Shown here in pieces: positions 34,761 to 55,096 of a stretch of 64,000 nucleotides of DNA. The notes under the pieces are model-generated. The model was not told the origin of the DNA. It saw only the letters and a list, made by a program, of their open reading frames with translations, and searched no databases. This stretch comes from Pinus tabuliformis (lineage: Eukaryota > Streptophyta > Pinopsida > Pinales > Pinaceae). The stretch is taken from contig CM062810.1 of assembly GCA_031772625.1 (NCBI GenBank), positions 709,889,584 through 709,953,583 on the forward strand, read 5' to 3'. Positions within the stretch are counted from its first letter, which is position 1. The number at the start of each line of letters is the position of its first letter. The translations under genes and the position numbers were made by a program.

Positions 34761-35094
34761 TGTTAGGTCCCTATAATACTAGTGATTCCCCCATTACTAT
34801 TGTCATTGTATCCCTTATTGTTATTTTTGTGTCCTTATTGTCCCCATATTGTTATTATTGTGCCCCATAGAAGCCCTCTATTGCTATTTTTGTGCCCTTA
34901 TATTATTATTGTTAGGTTGGCTTTGGTTATATTGTGACCAGTTAGACTCCTATATATAGAAAGGAGGTTTTTTCATTTGAATCATCCAAGAATTTTTCAT
35001 TTGTGTAATGTAAAGGAGGTTTCCCCCTCAAAGAGGATGAATTCTAAGGCGTTTATCTCTCTTTTCTATCTTTTTGTGAGTTGGTTTCATAACA
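34761..35094 (+). repeat. 3' LTR of the chromovirus
   Basis: 334 bp, paired with 29145-29479. The purine-rich GAAGGAGAGGGGCA before it (34747-34760) is the polypurine tract. Confidence 0.93.
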
Positions 35095-35099
35095 AGGCT

Positions 35100-37176
35100 C
35101 TTTTCAATTTATACTCAACAGAGAAGAAGGACATTCCCCCACAGAATACAGTACAATATTGTATGGTATTGAGTTAACACTTTGAACCACACTGACTATA
35201 GAGAGAAAAATGCCATTGGTACGTCTCAGGTTCGATACCTAGCAGGTTCGATACCCAGTAGAGGAAGAATTTAAAAATAAAATGCAAGCCTCGGTTTGGG
35301 CTCATAGAGGCTCTCAAGGAATGGGTTCCTACACAATGTTGTCCTCTAATGGTGGATGAACACCTCAGTTCCAACCACATGTTAGTCATAATTCTTTATA
35401 AATTTTAATGTTGAAGGAGGTCCAGAACCAACTCGGAGACACCCGCATGTCACTTAACAACATAAGCATAGACAAGCTCCTGAAGAACATTTGGAAAACC
35501 CTAGCCATTATGGTTGGCCTATTTCAAGCTTTTCATAGGCATCACCGAAACTCAACAGCTCCCTAGCCATTCTGGCTGGCATATTTCAAGCTTTGCACAG
35601 GCATCACTGAAACTCAATGCATACAACATGCAAAACTTCACCTCAAGGGTACATAATGCATTTGGGAATTCAAATGCATACTTTTTGACTTGAAACAACT
35701 TGGAATGTTGTTAAACCTCCAAAAAATGAAATGAAATTAATGGTTGATGTAGCGCTCAGCGTAACTGTTGTTTTCTGGGCATCATTTTGGGCCAATTTCA
35801 TCTATGTAATGGTACGCCATATAATCTGTGAACTTTCATCCAAACTTCAGCAAATTTGATTTTATATGTCTAGTTATGACAAGGTTAGACTATCTTATTC
35901 TTTTACTATGTTTGATTTTTATTGGTGCTACAACTGATGATGGCATGACTATTTAAGGTGCTTCCTTCTCTCCTCCAGCCATATTTTCTTCTACAAGCTC
36001 AAATGCTAGGAAAGAATCTGGAATGGGCCATGCCCTTTTTCTCTACATCCGCCTTTGTGGAATCAACTTTCATTCAGTATATTGACACCAGATCTATATC
36101 TCCCAACTATTGGGATTGGTTCTCTCACTCGAACTGGGACTGGTGACTAAGCAAATGGATCAAAGGATTCTAGGCCGACAATCGGTTCAACAGATGCAAC
36201 TGTTAGATAAAATTCAATGGCTTTTCAACAGGTGATACTTCAATTGCTTTAGGTCATTGAATTTGGAGTAATTCAAGTATTTTTTTCAAGGAACTAAAAT
36301 TATAGGAATATATTTGTCTTTTCATGTACTGAATATATAGGAATGTAGATTCAATATTTGATTTTTCAGGGTATAGAAATATATGACTCAATATTTCTAA
36401 ATTAAAAGTTGTTCAAAGCAATTCATATAGATTCAATATCTGTATAAAAATCATGTGCCTCAAATTGATTTGTCCTATATTTAATTTCATAGTTGGAAAT
36501 ATCATAGACAATGAAATAGATATTATGACTTACTGCTAAAAAAACCATATACCCTAAATAGTATAAACAGTGATGATGAAAAATCATGCCCCGAACAATA
36601 TGTTGTACTACTAAGAAATTATTGTTCTACTAAGAAATCTAGTGCCTGAAGCAGTGCTATTTTTGCTATCATAATTAGAAAACATCATAGGCAACAAATA
36701 TAGTATGTCATGTTACTGAAAAATTATATGTCTCAAATAACATGTTGTGTATTATTGAGAAATTAGGTGTCCAATACAGTGCTCTCTCCATGTTCTCCAT
36801 CATCATCGTCTGCATGTACATTGTAGCTCGAGCATCCTGCCATATCTGCAAATGCTTCCTGGCATGAGAATCAAAGCATCCAAAGCATCCAGCATTGGAG
36901 TAATTCTTGTTTGTGAAACCTGCAAAAAAACATTGGAGCAATTCCTGTTTGCGAAATTTGCAAAAATCTAATGAAGGTCGACAATGATATAGTCTTTGGG
37001 CCCGACTGTTAAATAGTATTTCGAAGTGAAGACAAGTAGGTACTACCATGCAAACTTCAACAAATGGATCTCCTATAATTCGTGATGTTGAATTGAAGCC
37101 AGTTCTGACACTGGGACAATTAGTTTAGTGAAAGAGTAGCTAAGTAATAGTGCCTCCCAAGTAACTTCCCGAGGGA
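35100..37176. other. No gene; two tRNA B-box-like words and a 63-bp tandem duplication
   Basis: Two GGTTCGATACC words lie about 20 bases apart near 35229-35260. They resemble pol III B boxes, but no A box or tRNA fold is seen. A 63-bp unit beginning CCTAGCCATT is duplicated at 35499-35561 and 35562-35624. The rest is AT-rich without recognised features. Confidence 0.45.
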
Positions 37177-39099
37177 CTATACAACAGAGAAGAGAAGGTC
37201 GTAGATATATTTTTTTTGGTCATGAGCATTTCCATATTCATTCAGATGTACATTGGGAGTGCACCCTGGAACAATGAGTCGGTAACTGTTCACTGAGAGG
37301 AAAAGTGGACCTAGATTGTAACACTGGACATTGGATGCAAATTTGACTTTGCAGTGGTGTTGAAGCCCCAAAAATCGGGTCGACAACAAGGGGGATACCC
37401 ACCCGGTCCGGACCTTGGTTGGCAGCTGCTTATCCATTTGGTATAGCGGGTCCGACTGGGGATAATGGGACCAGTTTCCCAATCTAAGGGGTGTGTGTGT
37501 GTAGAGTTGGATGATGCTGATCTAGGAGTACTTAAAGCTAATTTAATTCAAACTTCTAAACTAACTCTATGCTACTGTAATCTAATAGGAAGAAACACAT
37601 CTAATCTACACTAACCCGGGGTGTATTTCTTCTATTATGCGATCTAAAGAGATTTCGAACAATAACTGGTAATAAAGATCATTCAGCTATCATAAGAATA
37701 GAAATCAATTAAGATAAACCACTCTGCATAAAAAGTTAAGCAAAACAGTTGTGAACAGCATATCGCATAATAAGTTATTCATATATCAAACACAAATAAA
37801 TGACTCCACCATACAGAAGTGCCAAATGGTAACCCACACATTCATGCATTAACATATAAACAACTGAAACTGTATATCACTTTAAGAATATAAGCAGAAA
37901 CGGTCAAGAGATAAAAGTACCATTTATGACTGGTTCCACTCATAAGCTTCAAGCAACAACGATTTATCTCTACTTGTTCTAACATCTACTAAGAGTATAG
38001 AAGTGCAACATCAGTAGCAAATATCAAATGCAAATATTGATAAATCTCGATCCAACCATTCATCAAAAACCCCCTCCGAGGGTGCAAAAGTGCATGTTCT
38101 GAGGACAAGTTTTTTGACAAATTTCTGGACCCTTCTCCAAATGCCTGAGAAGGGTTTAAATACTGCTAACTAATTAATCTTAATTACATAAATTTAGGAC
38201 ACGGTTTTAAATGACCGCCCTTCTACTAAAGAAAAATTATTTCTAAAAATTGAATCTAATTCCTAACCGTTTCTGTATTTGCTCCTTAGTGCTGTAAGCA
38301 TGTAACATTCGCCTGGGAAGAGTCGGCTGGTCGTCTTCTCCTTTCGCTTGAGCTATGAAAATAGAAATAACAAGCGCTGGCACCACTTTTTGGCAATTTA
38401 GAAGATATTTTCGAAAATCTTCCTTCTGGCTTGGTGTATACACTGTGTGTATACTTGGTAATAACCCAAATTTCTCTCAAACTGACTCTGCTTTTGCTAT
38501 TTCGGTTTCCGGCCTTGCGAATGACTGAATAAGTCAGGGACTTTGCTCTTTGAACAATTTTCTGTATTGAAAACTGCCTCCGTTCTTTGTTCCGGGCTTT
38601 TCTGGTGCGTTTTCCCTCTTTTGCGCCTTTTTTCTTTTTGCTTTACCGGGCATAAGCTTCAGGATCTTTTGCAAACATGCTGCTTTTGTGCGCCTTTGAT
38701 TCTGAGTTTTGGATGGCCTATTGACATCAGTATCTGTTAAGTGATAGTCTAGAGTCTGTGGTCCTGTTGCACTCGACATCCGTTTGTGAAGGCATCTCTT
38801 CTCTGTTCTCCGAGCATCGACGCTTTCCCCTTTTCCTTAGATGTTTCCTGCACATTGCTTTATTTTATTTGCTGTCTCACAGTTTACGCAAAGCAAAGAG
38901 TAAATGAAGAAAAGATTGACATGAAAGCTTTAAGCTCTAATGAATGCATAATCATGACACCCATAATGAACTGACTCTTCGAAAAACACAACGCAATCCT
39001 TCCTGGATACTTTGGCGTACAATCATTAAATTCCTTTAAGGCGCGCGCCCAACTTTTGGCCTATAGACAGCTTTCCTTGAATACTGTGCTGGGGAAATT
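37177..39099. other. No gene recognised
   Basis: Short open frames on both strands carry no known domain. A short (GT)n lies at about 37492-37502. A basic 81-residue minus-strand frame (38534-38779) has biased composition and nothing that I can identify. Confidence 0.35.
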
Positions 39100-39425
39100 T
39101 TGCGATGGGTGATTTCTGCGACTTGCATCGCAGTATCAAGGATCGCGTCATCAAGATGTGTCATCGCAGAAATTGACGATCGCATTCATCACAGATCGCA
39201 ATCGCAGATCGCAAATCGCAGATCGCACTTAGTAATCAATCATTGTGTGCTGCTTATGCGATGTTGCGATATGCGACGTCGCGTATCAGCCGTCGGAGGT
39301 TCCTTAAGTTTTTCATTTGAGAGTGCTTCATGATATATGCGATGCGATGAATTTCGCGTCGCTTCTTCGCAGCTTATTATGCGCATAGGAAAACGTTTTC
39401 ACTCTCTTCTCGCGATGCGATACAG
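39100..39425. repeat. Cluster of GCGAT/ATCGC words
   Basis: About 25 copies of the pentamer GCGAT or its complement lie within about 330 bases of otherwise AT-rich DNA, on both strands and with variable spacing. Some pair as inverted repeats, for example ATTTCTGCGA at 39112-39121 with its complement at 39164-39173. It does not code for anything recognisable. Confidence 0.75.
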
Positions 39426-39842
39426 CTTTTAGGGAGTCAAAACTACAAAAACTTTGATAAAATGTTTTTTTTTGGATTTTTATTAAGGGTCCCCATTTGC
39501 TTGGTGTTATTGCTAATACCAAACAAAGAGGGGGGTTGTTGGTGGCCACAACAAGTGGATTCTGGACTTACTGGGAAGGAGGTGAATCCTAGTATTACTT
39601 TGAGGGTGGATGTATGAGCCTCTGGATTCCCTTGTTGTGGATGCAGACATTGTATCGTTTATAGGTTATTTTAGGAAATTTTCATATGTGTATATGTGGT
39701 TATTTCAAATACCCCAATGAGCTATGTTATAAAGCTCTAGTATGTGGTATGGTTGTTATCTGGTCATGTTGTCATGATGTTTTGCTTTTGAGAAGGTCAC
39801 TTATTGAAAATACTACAATGATATGTGTTATAAAGCTCCATG

Positions 39843-40013
39843 GGAATTTATTTATTATTTTTATTTATTATTATTTTTTATTTATTTTTATTTATTTTAT
39901 TTTATTTTATTTATTCAATTTAATTTTTGATTTTTATTTATTTATTATTATTATTTTTAATTTAATTTAATTTAATTTTTTATTTTATTTTATTTTATTT
40001 ATTTATTTATTTT
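39843..40013. repeat. TTTA/TTTAT low-complexity tract
   Basis: Almost pure A/T with TTTAT and TTTA phrasing. An open frame across it is compositional only. Confidence 0.9.
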
Positions 40014-40376
40014 TCAGCATTCTTATTGGTTGTAAGTGGCATTGAACACTAAGGACGGTGTCCCGAAATGGGGATGGTTTTGTAATAGCCCTAGTAAATA
40101 TTCCATGTAAAAATATATAAGACCACGGTTGATGGGACACTTATTCCAAGATGAATGTTGGGCAAGACATCCTAGGGGGTGTTCATTTGGTTGTCTATGG
40201 CTAAGGAATTTTGGAAAGGGAATGGCTACGGCTTTGCAAAGGAAAAATGGCATTTTTAGCACATTTGTTTATGAAAATAATGGAAATTAGGAGAAAAGGA
40301 AGGTGAAAGGTCACAGGTTGCATGTGAGGAGGAAATTGAAGGAAAATAATGGAAAATGAAGAAAATAGAGGCCTCA

Positions 40377-40508
40377 TACATAAAAAGGCTTCTAAGCATT
40401 AGTTGGTAACCTTTGTTAGGTGAGTTTTGGAACTCTCTCATTATTCTCTCTCTCTCTCTCTCATACACTCGGACACAGATTTCTCTTAGAGCATTTTGGC
40501 ATTGGAGC
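40377..40508 (+). repeat. Candidate LTR end with primer-site-like sequence
   Basis: A TATA-like TACATAAAAAGG at 40377-40388, a (TC)n run and a CA at 40492-40493 are followed by TTTTGGCATTGGAGC. That is a plausible degenerate form of the tRNA-Met primer site (TGGCATTGGAGC, 40497-40508). No second LTR was found, so this stays tentative. Confidence 0.35.
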
Positions 40509-44807
<4,299 letters not shown>

Positions 44808-45485
44808 TGTTAAAATATGGGGCAACGATGGGAATAATTTCCCTTGGGAAATCCATTAAACCCATGGGTAAAACTCAAAAGTAATTATTATTAATTGGCA
44901 AAAATTTTATTTGCTCTTATATTCAAATTTGAATTTAAATTTTAAGTTTCCCGCCAAATTTCAAGGTCAACTTAAAATATGGTTATGTCAGCTTGACACC
45001 TTTGGCTCCCTTCTGATGGCTATAAATTAAAGTCCAAAGTGTATTTGTAGGGTACCATGAAAATGATCTGAGCTCAACTCTAGGAAATGGTGTGAAAGTC
45101 TATTTTTTATTCGTGGATTGTTTGGTATATATGATCACATATATTTTCTTGGAATTGGTTAAGATAAACCCCTGGTGGTTTGCATTTAATTGATTAAGAT
45201 AAAAATATGATGGCTTACACCCTTGATATATCTCATGGCTCATCTTATATTTAAGAAATGTATATGTTTATGGTTCTCATGGATCGATTATTTATGGTTT
45301 ACATGTGGCCCACACTCATTATAATGATTCACATGATTTGATCACACATAAAATCCTATAGGCCCACATTTTGACGTGTGAATTGGAATTGTATATTTTC
45401 TAAGATCAACTATACATTACACAATTCATTACATCTCTGTGTTGAGGCTCACATGGAACGATGGTCAAGTTCAATGGTTGTCTCT

Positions 45486-45998
45486 ACATGGTTCGTATGG
45501 CCCAAATATCTCACTCAAATGGCCCACTCATTACATGGTTTGTATGGCCAAGATGTTCCACTTAGATGGCCCGATTATTACATGGTTTGTATGGCCAAAT
45601 AGATCACTCATATGGCCACTAATTACATGGTTCGTATGGCCTAGATAGCCCACTCAAATGGCCGACTCATTACATGGTTCATATGGCCTAGATATCTCGC
45701 TCAGATGGTCTGCTCATTACATGGTTCGTATGACCTAGATAGCCCTCTCAAATGGCTCACTCATTACATGGCTCGTATGTCCTGGATAGCCCGCTCATTA
45801 GATGGTTCATATGGCACAAATATATCACTCAAATGGACCTCTCATTTCATGGTTTAAATGGCCCATATAGCTTGCTCAGATGGCCCACTCATTACATGGT
45901 TCGTATGGCCCAGATAGCCCTCTCAGATGGTCCACTCATTACATGGTTCGTATGGCCTAGATATCCTACTCAGATGGCCCACTCATTACATGGTTCAT
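45486..45998 (+). repeat. 47-bp minisatellite, about 12 units
   Basis: Units starting ACATGGTTCGTATGGCC begin at 45486, 45533, 45580, 45625, 45672, 45719, 45766, 45800, 45847, 45894, 45941 and 45988. The spacing is exactly 47 except for one 45 and one 34. Because 47 is not a multiple of 3 the reading frame rotates each unit, so the open frames across it are not evidence of a gene. Confidence 0.95.
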
Positions 45999-46213
45999 AT
46001 GGCCAAGGGTTTCCTAGTTCACATGGCCCAGGGAGGCCCGGTTCACATGGCCCAGGGTGGCCTAGTTCGCATGGCCTAGGGTGGTCTGATTCACATGGCC
46101 TAATGTGGCTTGGTTCACATGGCCCAATGTAGCCTGGTTCATATGGCCCAGGGTGGCCTAGTTCGAATGACCCATGGTGGCTCGGTTCCCATGGCACAGG
46201 GTGGATCGTTTAG
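45999..46213 (+). repeat. 24-bp minisatellite, about 9 units
   Basis: The unit is roughly ATGGCCCAGGGTGGCCTAGT plus TCAC. It follows the 47-bp array without a gap and shares its GGTTC-x-TATGGCC core, so one array probably evolved from the other. Confidence 0.9.
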
Positions 46214-46249
46214 TGATAGTGATTCACATAGCCTAAGGTGGCCCGCTTA

Positions 46250-46385
46250 GTGCTTGGTTGGTATGGCCCATAGTGCTTGGTTGGTATGACCTATAGTCCC
46301 CATTTGGTATGGCCCACAGTGTCTAATTGGTATGGCATGTAGTGCTTGATTGGTATGGCCCATAGTGCCCACTTGGTATGGCTCG
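46250..46385 (+). repeat. 23-24-bp minisatellite, about 6 units
   Basis: Units of the type TTGGTATGGCCCATAGTGCT again share the GGTATGGCC core with the two preceding arrays. Confidence 0.85.
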
Positions 46386-46675
46386 CATGGCTCGATGATA
46401 TGGCCCACATGGTTTGATGATATAATTATTTTACAATCAGGTTTCTATATCTCACTATGGATGTACTCTTTATCTTAGTTGAATAATTGATGAATATATA
46501 ATAGAAGAAGAAGAATTTAATTCTAGGTTTCCCCCTTGTGGTATTTTTCCCTAGTCTCTGACCAAATCATGGTGTCTCTATTTGTGCATGCTTTTCTTTT
46601 GATGCTCCTTTTATAGTTCCGTTGCATTGTTGATGATATTTTTCTTTCTACATAATTTCTAATGATGTGATGATG

Positions 46676-48598
46676 CGTTGTAGCAGCTACAAACACCCTC
46701 CAAAATTTTTCCTTATCCTATTTTGGAGCCTCCCTACACACCTTACACAACACTTTGTCTTGCTTCATCAAGTACTCAAGCTTAAATGTTTCCTCGCACA
46801 AAGGCAGCTTGTCGATCACAGTTGATCCATTCCCCTCATAGGCTGCTCACCTAGACTTGGTCTAAATACAGGATGAGCATCTTCCCCTTGAAAATTGCAC
46901 ATTTCTGGAGGCTAACCAACCTTCACTCCAGGAATCACGCAATCCTCTCTGACAGTCTGCTAGGCTCTAGGATTGCACAATCTTGCCAGCCAACCCTCCC
47001 AGCAAGATTTGTGCAAATTTTCCCAACAACAGCCTGTTCAACGCAGGATTTGCGCAAATCTGGGCAGCATTCAGTTTCTCTTCCCAGAAATCGCGCAAAT
47101 CTCTTGGGCAGTTAGCCCAGCTCCCAGCCTGAAATGCACATTTCCTTCAAGCAGTCGAGCAGTCTCTTGCATGTGCAACTGAATTGACCGGTTTCCTTCG
47201 GGATTGAGCAAAATAGAATTGCGTGCATGGGCTGCTTCTCCCATGGTAGCATCCAAAAGCAACCCTTGTTTCAGGGATTTATGTTTAGCATTTGGAGGTT
47301 ACATGCAAGGAGAAATTCTGAAACCTCCCACCAAGTGTTGCTTTCCCTAGTTTCGTGGCATGCACGTCACAACCTAGTTGTTATCAAAACTCATCAACCG
47401 GATGTTGCAAAGCTCATTCCTCACATCAAACATGTAGCTCTAACATCCCACATCACATCTAGGACTTGTCGGCACATTCATCTCAGCTGTTTTGGGGTAA
47501 GCCAACTTCCCATGCCTTGTGCTCCATTTAAGTCGCTTTTTGTGTTTTCTCTTATGGGAGTACTGTTTTCTTGATTTATTTGAATGCTTGTTGTTGTTTA
47601 CATGTATTCTAGCTTGTCCTAGCTCTGTTTCAGTTTTCGTTGCTATCTCATTGCTATCGCATGCATGAAATTGTTTTTCATGGACGTTGACACAACCGAC
47701 GAACTACCTCACCCACATGCATGTTGACATGTTTGTTAAATTTTTCATTCATGTTTTTCATGCATTGTCGATCACTTCTCCTATCACTTAGTGTCACCAT
47801 GCATTCACTGTCTTATTTTCTTTCAGTTGCCCATCAGCAAGTCGAGCCAACCTCGGCCTGGACTCTGCCTCCACCATTGCTGCATTGTGCAATATGGGGA
47901 AGGAAGGCTCACCTTCCTCTCTAGAAATGCACATTCCTTCCCAGCACTGGCCTCCAGGATTATTTTTCGAATTTCTGGAGGACAATGGCTACTTGGCCCA
48001 AGAAATTTCAAAAATATGTCCCTGGGCCAACAGTCCTTCCCAGCTAGAATTGTGCATTACGCAATCCCAGCAGTCAGCAGCCAGACTGGAATGTGCATTG
48101 TGTAGTTCCAGTAGTCAATCAGTCTCCTAGCAGCCCAAAATGTGCCATATGCAGTCTTGGTAGTCAATCCCTGACCTCCCAGCCAAAATTGCACAACCTT
48201 CATGATCATTCACCCAGGTATGTTGCAAGTCAGTTCTCATGTTAATTTTGGTTTTTGACTGACAGGTTGCTTGCCATTAGTGTTAATGTTTCCATGTCTC
48301 CAAGTATCGCAAGTTTTCATTTTCCTCTCAGTATTACAGGTACAATGGTTTCTAGGAGATCAGAGATGAAGACATTGTTCAGAGCACACTTGGGGATGTA
48401 GTCGATCAAGTGTCTATGGACTTGCCTGCCCACAAAGACATCAAGTTGTTCGTAGACAAGGACATCAAGATATGACAGAAGTAGCATCACAGCAAGTAAC
48501 ATCATGTACAACAACTAAAGGCATCATACCAAATGAAATGAATGCAAGAGGAGGGTTGTTTACAACACGATGGCGGAAAAAGGTTGCAAGCTCAAGCA
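46676..48598. repeat. 1.9-kb direct repeat, copy A
   Basis: Colinear with 60766-62683 over its full length, at roughly 10% divergence by eye. Its first part holds a loosely periodic set of GCGCAAAT/GCACAATC words about 40 bases apart (near 46970, 47007, 47047, 47088 and 47132). The ends fit TG…CA (with the first base changed here), so it may be an LTR. I could not find matching target duplications. No gene is recognised in it. Confidence 0.75.
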
Positions 48599-48858
48599 GA
48601 TCCATTATGATGAAATAAACTATGGAGACTTCTGCTATGAGGTGATGACATGACATGAAGATCATGTGAAGACAAAGAATGGAACAAAGAAGGGGTTGCA
48701 TGTGCTGAAGCAGCAACTCAGGAATAACATGAAGCTCCACAAACAGACGAATGAGTTCCAGCAGGAATAGGAACAACAGTGAGCGCAACATGCACTCACA
48801 GATGAAACTACAACTGTACAAGTTAAAGATCCATCCCATCAGCTAACACGGAGCAAAC
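48599..48858 (+). other. Interior of the 1.9-kb-repeat element, left of the young insertion
   Basis: One frame reads as a Gln/Lys-rich helix (VLKQQLRNNMKLHKQTNEFQ). It has no known domain. The last five bases, CAAAC (48854-48858), are the target duplication of the young element. Confidence 0.4.
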
Positions 48859-50467
48859 TGTTTGGTCAATTTAATGTCTTAAATTGCTCTACATAAATTA
48901 TCAATCCGGGTATCGTAAACTGATGAAGTGTGGTGCACCATATGTGCTTAGTTAACCTTTCTCTTACTTCGTTGTTTTATAGTTTATGTTGTTTTTGGGG
49001 TTTTGTTCTTGTTGCTTTTCTAAAGTGTTTAATGCAACTAGTTCAATCGAAATAAAATGCAATAATCAAATAATGAGAGAATGACTATGAGACCCAATAT
49101 CCTTGCTGCTTCAGCAAAAGGACAAGAGGATTCTATCACGTAATTAGTTCATTAAAATGCTATGTGCATCACTAATCTACAATCAACTTGAAAGCAATTT
49201 ATGTACAACTAATATACATGGTGAAATAAAATGCAAAAATAAAATGACATCTATACAAGGCAGGGGCCCCCTACCACCTATGAAATCAAATGCTTAAAGG
49301 AAAATAAAGACATCAAATAAAGGACTAATGACATCGGCCCAGTATCTCTGCTGCTGATTTAAAATGAAAATGAAATCTAAGTGACACTACATAAAGGAGA
49401 CAAATCACACTACTTTAACCTTTTCTTAACCTTTTTGCCTTTCAGCTAGATTTATCATGTGAGAACAGTTATGAACAAGTCAGCAATGTGAGTCTTAAAG
49501 CAAACTAAACCAAGCTGTACTAAGTGATATTTTGGCTCCAATAAAGTTATTTGATTATGGAAAAAGAACCATCAATAGATGAACAACTTGATATCTAAGA
49601 GCAGAAAGTAAAGTGCAAGTTAAAGAAATGATACTAATGAAAATCAAACTACAGAAAAATAAAGGTCAGCAACATAGACAAGATGATCACACATGCCACT
49701 AGTCATGAAATCAAAGCAAAATTAAACACACTTGCATGAATTAAAATTGCATGAATGAAAAATCTAATCTACCTTAAATTCTACAAAGCAATATTTACAA
49801 AATGAAATCTACTCTACCTTACATTCTAATATGCTCCATGACATCTACTTCACATCTCCTTCCATGTTGAGAACATCAAAGCTTTATTCAATTTCTTCAA
49901 AAGTACAAACAAAGTCCTCCAAAGCTTTCAAAAGCCATCAAGGAAGAACTACAAACTTGAGAACTAGAAACTAAAAATACTAAAAAGGACTAACAAATGA
50001 AGGAGAGAGATCTCCTATTTATACAAAAAGATGAGAGCCATCTCATTAATGATAGTCCATGAATCTCTCCCTCTACCTCTAGAGTCCTAATCAAAATAGG
50101 AACTGATAAGACACATGTCTTCTTAGAGTTACAATACAGTTAGGAGATGTGACACATTCTTTCCACTCAAATTCGAATTTGGCCTTGGGGTGCCACATAA
50201 GGGTCTTCTAGAAGTCTCCTTTCAACCTACACATGTCAACAACCTCAACCCATTTGTTAGGTATAAGCATATGCACATTATTTTCTAATTTTTAACCACA
50301 AATTCACTTAAAAGGCTTAGAAATAATAAATATTGGAAAAACATAAAGGTGGCCCAATGATAATGAAAGTGAGATGAATGTGGTGACATAGTAGTGAAAT
50401 GGAGGTGATATAATGGACATAATAGTGAAAGTGTAATGGAAATGAATGACATTTTCAAGACTCAACA
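48859..50467 (-). repeat. 3' LTR of the young element
   Basis: 1609 bp. The minus-strand TATA box is at 50015-50024 (GTATAAATAG on the minus strand). Adjacent at 50468-50484 is the polypurine tract, minus reading GCTTCAGTTGGGGGGTA. Confidence 0.95.
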
Positions 50468-50484
50468 TACCCCCCAACTGAAGC

Positions 50485-55076
<4,592 letters not shown>

Positions 55077-55093
55077 CCCCGGCAACGGCGCCA
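55077..55093 (-). other. Primer-binding site of the young element
   Basis: On the minus strand, TGGCGCCGTTGCCGGGG follows the 5' LTR after three bases. I recognise this site from plant Ty3/gypsy elements, Athila among them. It suggests a gypsy origin for the element. Confidence 0.88.
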
Positions 55094-55096
55094 AAA

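Larger units (their letters stand above)
29145..35094 (+). mobile_element. Ty3/gypsy chromovirus, full length, old
   Basis: LTRs at 29145-29479 and 34761-35094 begin TGTTAGG and end ATAACA. They are flanked by AGGCC (29140-29144) and AGGCT (35095-35099), a target duplication with one mismatch. A tRNA-Met primer site follows the 5' LTR and a polypurine tract precedes the 3' LTR. The interior carries gag, protease, RT, RNase H, integrase and a C-terminal chromodomain, in chromovirus order. Short LTRs and compact size (5.95 kb) suggest the Reina-like end of the group, which is not proven. The LTRs differ at about 20 of 334 sites (about 6%). All parts are present but badly broken, with more than ten breaks. 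Confidence 0.93.
44808..46590 (+). repeat. Candidate LTR (TGTTAAAATA start) containing the minisatellite
   Basis: TGTTAAAATATGGGGC at 44808 follows a purine-rich GCTGAGAGGGAA, as a 3' LTR follows its polypurine tract. A TATA box (TATAAATT) is at 45021-45028. Near 46521-46551 the sequence TTCTAGGTTTCCCCCTTGTG resembles the U5 end of plant LTRs. I did not find a partner LTR in the window, so the 3' limit is approximate and the call tentative. Confidence 0.4.

Noticed and set aside
35229-35260. Two GGTTCGATACC words as a tRNA or SINE
   Set aside because: They look like B boxes, but no A box, acceptor stem or cloverleaf could be fitted, and no SINE body was recognised.
39686-39970. 94-residue plus-strand frame
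   Set aside because: Its second half is a TTTA low-complexity tract and the first part has no similarity that I recognise.
45752-46132. 126-residue open frame on the plus strand
   Set aside because: It runs through the 47-bp and 24-bp minisatellites. The frame rotates with each 47-bp unit and the composition simply reflects the repeats.
45486-46385. CRISPR-like array of regularly spaced repeats
   Set aside because: The units are contiguous and similar throughout, with no unique spacers, in a plant nuclear context. It is a minisatellite.
48465-48839. Hydrophobic 124-residue minus-strand frame, membrane-protein-like
   Set aside because: Most of it is the reverse of repeat copy A, its Leu richness follows from base composition, and the paired copy B does not keep the same frame length.
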